Made by a program: the position numbers and the translations under genes. Source: Propionibacteriaceae bacterium (GTDB lineage: Bacteria > Actinomycetota > Actinomycetes > Propionibacteriales > Propionibacteriaceae). Taken from it: a stretch of DNA of 11,000 nucleotides. The notes below the pieces were generated by a model. That model worked only from the letters and a program-made list of their open reading frames with translations. It had not been told where the DNA came from and made no database searches. Location of the stretch: NCBI GenBank assembly GCA_031265725.1, contig JAISCH010000029.1, positions 1 to 11,000 of the forward strand, in the 5' to 3' direction. Of this stretch, positions 6,797 through 11,000 are shown piece by piece (positions within the stretch are counted from its first letter, which is position 1; every line of letters begins with the position of its first letter).

Positions 6797-8242
6797 ATGT
6801 TCGACTTCATCTTCAGTAATCCGGCGACCGGCGTTTTCGGCATCGTCATTGTCGTTGCCCTTATTATCTGGCTGATCGCCTCCCGCTACCGGGTGGCCAA
6901 ACCGAACGAGGCATTCGTGATCACCGGCCCCGGCGGCAATGACCGCAAAGCCATTGAGGCCGGCACGGGAGTCTCGACCGCTGGCCAGCGAGTCGTCCGT
7001 GGTGGCGGCGCGTTCATCGTCCCGCTGATTCAGCAGTTGTCCGTGGTGGACCTGTCCAGCCACCGTATCGAGGTCGCCGTCGACGGCGCGTACAACCAAA
7101 AGGGCATCAAGCTCAACGCCAAGGGCGTGGCCATCGTCAAAGTCGGCGGTACCGACGAGGCGATCCGGGCGGCCGCGCAACGTTTCGTGGCCCAGCAGGA
7201 GTCGATTGAATACTTCACCAAAGAGGTGCTGACCGGCAGCCTGCGTTCCATCATCGGTTCGATGGACGTGGACAAGATCGTCTCCGACCGGGCCGAATTT
7301 GCCAAGCAGGTCGCGGAGACCTCCGAGTCGTCACTGTCCGGGCAGGGCCTGATCATTGACACTTTCCAAATCCAGGAGATTCAAGACGCCGAAGACGGCA
7401 GCTACTTGCGCGACCTGGGGCGTCCGGAGCAGGCGTTGATCCGGCAGCGCGCCGAAATCGCTGAGGCGGGCAGCCGCAAAGCCGCCGAGCAGGCCAAGGC
7501 CCAAGCGGACCAGGCGATAGCCGAGGCCCAGCGCGACCTCGCCCTGAAGCGGGCGGAAATCCAGTCGATCACCGACCGGGCCGCCGCCGAGGCCGCCAAC
7601 GCCGGGCCGTTGGAGCAGGCCAACCAGCAACGCATGTTGGTCACCGAGCAGCAGAAGGTCGCCGAGCAAGACGCCACCCTGCGGGAGAAGCAGCTCGCCG
7701 CCGAAGTCCGCAAGCCAGCCGACGCCCGGCGCTACCAGGTCGAGACCGAAGCCGCCGCCCAGCAACAGGCGACGATCCTCGCCGCCGATGCGGAGAAGGC
7801 CCGCCGCGTGGCGTTGGCCGACGCCATGCGCGCCGAGGGCGAAGCCCAAGCCGCCGCCACCCTGGCCAAAGGTGAGGCCGAGGCCGAGGTGCTGGACAAG
7901 AAAGCCGCCGCCTACCGCAACTACAACGACGCCGCCGTCCTCGAAATGGCCTTCCGGGCGCTCCCGGAAATGGCCAAGGAGATCGCCACCCCAATGTCGG
8001 CCATCGACAAGCTCACCGTGATCTCCACCGATGGCGCATCCGACCTCTCCAAAAAGGTAGCCGCCACCACCGCCGAAGTCCCCGCCCTACTAAAAGACCT
8101 AGCCGGAATCGACCTAGTGGAATTGCTCCAAGGCTTCACCAGCAGCCGTACCCAGCCCGCCAAGCCCTTGCCCGCCGCCAAACCCCCCAAGGCCGCAGAG
8201 CCCAAAGCGGCCCCCACTCCAAAAGAGCCAAAGCCCAACTAG
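6797..8242 (+). CDS. Flotillin-like SPFH-domain membrane scaffold protein
   Basis: Flotillins are membrane-anchored scaffolds that oligomerise and organise ordered membrane patches; they affect membrane fluidity and the assembly of membrane complexes. The 481 residues show an N-terminal membrane segment (about 12-28), an SPFH/PHB domain (about 30-205) with GGGAFIVPLIQQLSVVDL (69-86), and a long Ala/Glu/Gln/Lys coiled coil (about 205-400) with AEAEVL-like repeats. A conserved C-terminal region (about 390-445) follows. The last ~35 residues are a Pro/Lys/Ala tail beginning near SSRTQPAKPL, which is not a core part of the family. The ATG at 6797 follows AAAGGAAATC. It directly follows the NfeD-like gene, its standard partner. 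The gene converges on the PIN toxin gene, with 37 bp between them and no clear terminator hairpin. Confidence 0.93.
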   Translation: MFDFIFSNPATGVFGIVIVVALIIWLIASRYRVAKPNEAFVITGPGGNDRKAIEAGTGVSTAGQRVVRGGGAFIVPLIQQLSVVDLSSHRIEVAVDGAYNQKGIKLNAKGVAIVKVGGTDEAIRAAAQRFVAQQESIEYFTKEVLTGSLRSIIGSMDVDKIVSDRAEFAKQVAETSESSLSGQGLIIDTFQIQEIQDAEDGSYLRDLGRPEQALIRQRAEIAEAGSRKAAEQAKAQADQAIAEAQRDLALKRAEIQSITDRAAAEAANAGPLEQANQQRMLVTEQQKVAEQDATLREKQLAAEVRKPADARRYQVETEAAAQQQATILAADAEKARRVALADAMRAEGEAQAAATLAKGEAEAEVLDKKAAAYRNYNDAAVLEMAFRALPEMAKEIATPMSAIDKLTVISTDGASDLSKKVAATTAEVPALLKDLAGIDLVELLQGFTSSRTQPAKPLPAAKPPKAAEPKAAPTPKEPKPN

Positions 8243-8279
8243 TCGTACAGGTCAGCGGAAATGCCTGGTTGCGGAGCCA

Positions 8280-8699
8280 TCACCTCAACTCGAAAGGATC
8301 AAAGCAACTCACGTCGGCACCCTCGAAGTCTTTAGTGTTTCGCGTCACCAAGGCTAAGCCGTGAGTTATTGCGGTGGCCGCGATGAATGAATCCAGCCAC
8401 GGAAGGGTGCGTTTGGCCGGAAGACAGGCCCAAGCCTCAGCTATAGCAGGGGTCACATCAAGGATGCGCCCAGCGTATTGCGCCACCGTATCCGCAAGCC
8501 AGTGATTGAGTCTTACGGCTTTGGCCGTCGCTCTTTTCGCTTCCAGGAGCACGATACCGCGTCGCAACTCGGCTAACGTCAACACACTCAAGCAACACTG
8601 CTCAGCGGGCACAGACTCCAACCACGCTATGACAGTCGGGTTGGGCTGCGGCTTGCAGTTTTCAGAAACGACGTTTGTATCGATCAGATAGCTAGGCAT
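8280..8699 (-). CDS. vapC: PIN-domain toxin RNase, VapC/FitB-like
   Basis: VapC toxins are Mg-dependent ribonucleases held inactive by a co-expressed antitoxin. From the ATG at 8699 the protein has 139 residues, normal for the family. The acidic PIN residues are visible: D7 in YLIDTNVVSE, E44 in SVLTLAELRRGI, D103 in LPWLDSFIAATA, and the TRNTKDF motif (119-125) with D124. The KPQPNPTVIAWL and LTLAELRRGI segments resemble the FitB-like subgroup. The ATG lies one base after the antitoxin stop, so translation is coupled. An in-frame TTG at 8711 is an alternative start but would overlap the antitoxin. Target RNA unknown. Confidence 0.9.
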   Translation of the reverse strand: MPSYLIDTNVVSENCKPQPNPTVIAWLESVPAEQCCLSVLTLAELRRGIVLLEAKRATAKAVRLNHWLADTVAQYAGRILDVTPAIAEAWACLPAKRTLPWLDSFIAATAITHGLALVTRNTKDFEGADVSCFDPFELR

Positions 8700-8700
8700 C

Positions 8701-8991
8701 TCAGTCCGCAAAACTGAACTCGCGCCCGGAAGGATACAGCTTGCGCTCCGCGATCACTTGATCCAACACCACAGAAATCTCATCGTCATCGGCCTCGAAT
8801 TTTGGAAGCGCTCTTAGCGAGTCAGCGCGCCGATTCTGGTCCAACCCGCGCAATCTCCGATACTCGTCCATATCGATCACCACTGCGATTTCCGCACCGT
8901 GCTTGGTGATGATCTGGTCGCCTTCGCTGGCCACCTTACGCAACACCTCACTGAAACGTTGCTTCGCCTCTTGCACTTGCCAAGCCGCCAT
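8701..8991 (-). CDS. Phd/YefM-family antitoxin paired with the PIN toxin
   Basis: This 96-residue protein has the N-terminal Phd/YefM DNA-binding fold: WQVQEAKQRFSEVLRKVASEGDQ (4-26), then ITKHGAEIAVVIDMDEYRRLRG (28-49). The C-terminal half (about 50-96) is acidic and then aromatic/basic, and probably wraps the toxin. The ATG at 8991 is preceded by AGGG; a TTG one codon earlier is a weaker choice. The gene is directly upstream of the PIN toxin. The pair probably represses its own promoter through the palindrome at 9004-9021. Phd-type antitoxins pair with PIN toxins less famously than AbrB- or RHH-type ones, but the combination is known. Confidence 0.9.
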   Translation of the reverse strand: MAAWQVQEAKQRFSEVLRKVASEGDQIITKHGAEIAVVIDMDEYRRLRGLDQNRRADSLRALPKFEADDDEISVVLDQVIAERKLYPSGREFSFAD

Positions 8992-9003
8992 CAAACACCC
9001 TAA

Positions 9004-9021
9004 TCTAGACTGTCTAGACAG
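9004..9021. promoter_or_regulatory. Nested palindromes upstream of the Phd-PIN operon, probable autoregulatory operator
   Basis: TCTAGACTGTCTAGACAG is two nearly identical 9-bp units in tandem. It contains the perfect 12-bp palindrome CTGTCTAGACAG (9010-9021) and an overlapping inverted repeat TAGAC-T-GTCTA (9006-9016). It lies 13-30 bases upstream of the antitoxin ATG, overlapping the expected promoter, where toxin-antitoxin complexes normally bind. A weak minus-strand -10 (TAGATT, 9007-9002) is adjacent. Confidence 0.65.
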
Positions 9022-9053
9022 AATATCGCATCAGACACATTCCGGCTACTAAC

Positions 9054-9076
9054 AACAACTCACCAAATAAGTTGAG
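9054..9076 (+). repeat. 23-bp imperfect direct repeat, left copy
   Basis: It matches 20 of 23 bases with 9981-10003, differing at repeat positions 6, 15 and 16. The copy lies 15 bp past the stop codon of the GNAT toxin. It also contains a small inverted repeat, CAACT - 9 bp - AGTTG. Confidence 0.6.
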
Positions 9077-9091
9077 CATCGCGCTTATTTC

Positions 9092-9592
9092 TTAGCTGGC
9101 TTGGTCTGCGGCGCGTTTAATGTCTTTGATGGAGATCAGTAGATGCATCGGGTCCGTGGGTGACTCGTAGAACTCGCTTTGCGCGAGGTAGAACGCCTTG
9201 GCTTGCTCATCGCGGCAATGAATCAACAACACGGCCGCGCCGATGCTGGAACTGAGCAGTACCGTCCGTTTGAAAGCATCCAGTAACAGTTTGCGGCCCA
9301 CACCCTGATTCTGGGCGCGGGAGTTCACCGCAAGCCTGGCCAACAGCACGCAGGGGACAGACGCAGGCCTAGCCTTGGCTAACTTTGGCGGGACGTCAGT
9401 CTTTCCGACTCCGCACATAGTGATCGAGTAGAAGCCAAGCACCGAACCGGGATCGTCCACCGCAACATAAGTGACTGCGTTATTGGCTTGTTGGTTCTCC
9501 CAGGCGAACCGGACAAACCAGTCGTCCAAATCAGCGGCACCGGAAACGAAACTCTCCAGGTCGTCACTCTTCGCCAGCTTGCGGACCAGCAC
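9092..9592 (-). CDS. GNAT acetyltransferase toxin (TacT/AtaT-like)
   Basis: Toxins of this group acetylate the amino group of charged aminoacyl-tRNAs and stop translation. The 166-residue reading from GTG (9592) begins VLVRKLAKSDDLESF, as expected, and continues with LDDWFVRFAWEN (22-33). The acetyl-CoA-binding motif Q94-N-Q-G97-V-G99 lies in SRAQNQGVGRKLL. The AFYLAQSEFYESP segment (133-145) has Y135 at the position expected for the catalytic tyrosine. The frame is open further upstream to 9730, but that part overlaps the antitoxin and looks non-coding, so GTG just after the antitoxin stop was chosen; GAGG lies nine bases before it. The pair is tightly coupled. Which tRNA is modified cannot be told. 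Confidence 0.88.
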   Translation of the reverse strand: MLVRKLAKSDDLESFVSGAADLDDWFVRFAWENQQANNAVTYVAVDDPGSVLGFYSITMCGVGKTDVPPKLAKARPASVPCVLLARLAVNSRAQNQGVGRKLLLDAFKRTVLLSSSIGAAVLLIHCRDEQAKAFYLAQSEFYESPTDPMHLLISIKDIKRAADQAS

Positions 9593-9593
9593 C

Positions 9594-9869
9594 TCACTGA
9601 TCCTCGGCGAATAGCCCGGCCAACTTGTCCACCGACGGTAGTGGAGTATCCGACAGCCGAAGGAACTCATCGAACTGCTCATCGGAGAGCGCAAACCATC
9701 TGCGATCCGCCAAGACCTGCTGCGCTTCAATCATCGCCGCATTCAGTACGAAATCAGACAAAGTGTGGTCAGTCACATCGGCGGCACGCTTCAATATCTG
9801 CTCCTGCCGAGCAGAAACACGCAGCCCGATACGACCAGCCTTCCGAGTAGGTGTCGCCAGCACAGTCAC
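9594..9869 (-). CDS. DUF1778 ribbon-helix-helix antitoxin of the GNAT toxin
   Basis: This 91-residue TacA/AtaR-like antitoxin binds DNA through an N-terminal ribbon-helix-helix and blocks the acetyl-CoA pocket of the toxin with its C-terminus. RIGLRVSARQEQILKRAAD (13-31) and the following LSDFVLNAAMIEAQQVL form the ribbon and helices. RRWFALSDEQFDEFLRLS (about 57-74) is the usual toxin-binding segment. A GTG start at 9869 is preferred because GGAGG lies five bases before it; the frame could extend to a GTG at 9905, and another GTG lies at 9863. The stop is separated from the toxin GTG by a single base. Confidence 0.88.
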   Translation of the reverse strand: MTVLATPTRKAGRIGLRVSARQEQILKRAADVTDHTLSDFVLNAAMIEAQQVLADRRWFALSDEQFDEFLRLSDTPLPSVDKLAGLFAEDQ

Positions 9870-9879
9870 TTCAACCTCC
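9870..9879 (-). promoter_or_regulatory. Ribosome binding site fixing the DUF1778 antitoxin start
   Basis: Minus strand GGAGGTTGAA: GGAGG at 9879-9875, then five bases to GTG at 9869. This decides among several in-frame GTG codons (9905, 9881, 9869, 9863). Confidence 0.7.
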
Positions 9880-9934
9880 ACAAACGATGTATGCCCATAG
9901 TACACACATTTTCCCCGTCACCGGCGTGGCCGCA

Positions 9935-9953
9935 GTTAAATTAACGTAGTACG
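9935..9953. promoter_or_regulatory. Two adjoining small palindromes upstream of the DUF1778-GNAT operon
   Basis: GTTAA-A-TTAAC (9935-9945) shares its last base with CGTA-G-TACG (9945-9953). They lie about 66 bases upstream of the antitoxin start, where an autoregulatory site could sit, although no clear promoter hexamers were seen. Apart from the repeat at 9981-10003, nothing else was recognised between 9880 and 10110. Confidence 0.25.
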
Positions 9954-9980
9954 CGCGAAACCCAGAATGACACGACCACC

Positions 9981-10003
9981 AACAAGTCACCAAACGAGTT
10001 GAG
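9981..10003 (+). repeat. 23-bp imperfect direct repeat, right copy
   Basis: It matches the left copy (9054-9076) at 20 of 23 positions in the same orientation. The two copies bracket the whole DUF1778-GNAT module and its upstream region. Similarity fades within a few bases on both sides. Confidence 0.6.
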
Positions 10004-10110
10004 TGGTATTGGCGCGGATTAAGCCGACGCTTTGACGTGGTAGAACGCATCTTGGGGCAAGGTATGGCCCTGGCTAACGGAGACTCCTCTCGGCGAGGCA
10101 TTTGCCGATG

Positions 10111-11000
10111 CTACAAGTATTGGACTTCGACTGGTTCACGTTTGGCGGCGGATTCCATTACGGCTAGGAGGGCCAGTGAGCCGTTCGCGGCGTCTTCTAC
10201 GGTTACTTTGAATTCGTCGCCGCTGAGGATGCAGTCTACGAAGGAGCGGATCGACTCGAAGGCGAAGCCTTTTGGTGCGCCGAAGATCGTATTCTTGACC
10301 AGCACGTCTGGGACGGTGACGGAATTATCGGTGTAGCACTGGATCAAGTTGTGGTTGGTGGCGTCCACGGCGATGCTCCCCCGCGTGCCTTGCAGGTTGA
10401 ATTTGATGTCGTTCACATTCGGGTGCCCGTTGGGGATGATCCAGCCGTTCTCCATCTGGGCGATGCCTCCGCCAGCGAATTCGAGCGTGGTGAGGTAGAT
10501 ATCGGTAGTGTCAACGCCTAAACCATCCAGCAGACCCTTGCGCGCCACTGAGTAGACGCGCTCAACCTCGGCGGAGAAGAACCAACGCAGGGTGTCTAGG
10601 CTGTGGCTTCCCAAGAACCACAGGATTGACGACTTGGCTGCCCAGGGCAGCAGATCAGTGGCCACCCATTTGGTGTCGTTCAACCGGAAATAAGCCGAAT
10701 ACGGATCACCGAGTTCCCCGGAGTCAAGCAACTGTTTGGCGGTGTTGAAGGGCGGGCTCCAGCGATTGTGCAGGTCGACCATCGCCCGCACTCCAGCGGA
10801 GGTGATGGCATCCATCATCCGCGCCACATCGTCACGGGTGGTGGCCAGCGGCTTCTCGATGAGCATGTGCTTGCCGCCCTGAGCGGCAGCGATGGCGATA
10901 TCGGCATGGGCGAAATCAGGGGTGACGATGGCCACCGCGTCACAGCCGGATTTCGCTATCATTTCCCGATAGTCGCAGTACCAAGCCTCGACACCGAGCC
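10111..11000 (-). CDS. Gfo/Idh/MocA-family NAD(P)-dependent oxidoreductase (5' end beyond right edge)
   Basis: Members of this cytosolic family oxidise or reduce sugars, inositols and related compounds. The frame is open from the right edge, so the methionine at 10962 is internal: LGVEAWYCDYRE precedes it in frame. About 296 residues are visible, and the N-terminal GxGxxG strand lies outside. Visible family marks are AVAIVTPDFAHADIAIAA, the cofactor motif HMLIEKPLATT with EKP, MVDLHNRWSPPF, and GSHSLDTLRWFF, whose His and Asp sit at positions usually near the active site. The stop TAG is at 10113-10111. Substrate and partner genes cannot be judged because the operon continues off the window. 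It is separated by 241 bp from the antitoxin gene. Confidence 0.92.
   Translation of the reverse strand, partial: LGVEAWYCDYREMIAKSGCDAVAIVTPDFAHADIAIAAAQGGKHMLIEKPLATTRDDVARMMDAITSAGVRAMVDLHNRWSPPFNTAKQLLDSGELGDPYSAYFRLNDTKWVATDLLPWAAKSSILWFLGSHSLDTLRWFFSAEVERVYSVARKGLLDGLGVDTTDIYLTTLEFAGGGIAQMENGWIIPNGHPNVNDIKFNLQGTRGSIAVDATNHNLIQCYTDNSVTVPDVLVKNTIFGAPKGFAFESIRSFVDCILSGDEFKVTVEDAANGSLALLAVMESAAKREPVEVQYL

Noticed and set aside
8284..8292. CTCAACTCG, matching in inverted orientation the end of the 23-bp repeat
   Set aside because: Only nine bases match, they lie inside the toxin coding end, and the similarity stops at once. Likely chance.
9593..9730. An N-terminal extension of the GNAT toxin to 9730
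   Set aside because: It overlaps the DUF1778 antitoxin almost entirely and its residues do not resemble GNAT sequence.
9871..10101. A 76-residue minus-strand frame between the antitoxin and the oxidoreductase
   Set aside because: It has an odd Cys/Trp/Arg composition and no motif, runs through the direct repeat and ends inside the antitoxin start region. It is probably not a gene.
10086..10108. Overlapping short stems (CCTC/GAGG, CGGC/GCCG, GGCA/TGCC) after the oxidoreductase stop
   Set aside because: The 4-bp stems are mutually exclusive and no T run follows on the minus strand. Not convincing as a terminator.

Overview
The window looks like the chromosome of a moderately GC-rich Actinomycetota member. 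The main evidence is a mycobacterial-type MenB (TDADVGSFD and KRPPDWS motifs), strong AGGAGG-like ribosome sites with occasional GTG starts, and an RND pump with no outer-membrane partner gene nearby. A propionibacterium-like bacterium is a reasonable guess but is not proven by the sequence.

Layout, left to right. Positions 1-2249 hold three minus-strand genes: a TIGR01777-type NAD(P)-binding epimerase cut by the left edge, menB (1,4-dihydroxy-2-naphthoyl-CoA synthase, menaquinone pathway), and a marR-type regulator that overlaps the start of menB. A divergent control region of about 240 bp (2250-2486) holds two palindromes suited to a MarR-family dimer and two sites resembling DtxR/IdeR iron boxes. 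From there the plus strand carries a 1254-residue RND exporter, a short NfeD/YuaF-like membrane protein and a flotillin (2487-8242). The last two form a classic membrane-microdomain pair and may be co-transcribed with the pump.

The right part (8280-9869) is an accessory stretch with two type II toxin-antitoxin modules, both on the minus strand: a Phd-like antitoxin with a PIN-domain (VapC/FitB-like) RNase, and a DUF1778 antitoxin with a GNAT acetyltransferase toxin (TacAT/AtaRT type). The GNAT module lies between two 23-bp imperfect direct repeats. A Gfo/Idh/MocA-family oxidoreductase is cut by the right edge.

The most unusual feature is in the RND pump. About 155 extra residues, predicted to form a long coiled-coil hairpin, sit in the second extracytoplasmic loop only, near the position that in Gram-negative homologues forms the tip docking to the outer-membrane channel. 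The insert is bracketed by two copies of one beta-strand-like motif. The possible iron boxes and the MarR/MenB neighbourhood suggest two competing ideas about cargo (siderophore-like or quinone/aromatic), both inferred. MenB itself carries a degenerate tandem repeat that lengthens a flexible loop beside its active site. No rRNA, tRNA, CRISPR array, insertion sequence or convincing intrinsic terminator was seen.
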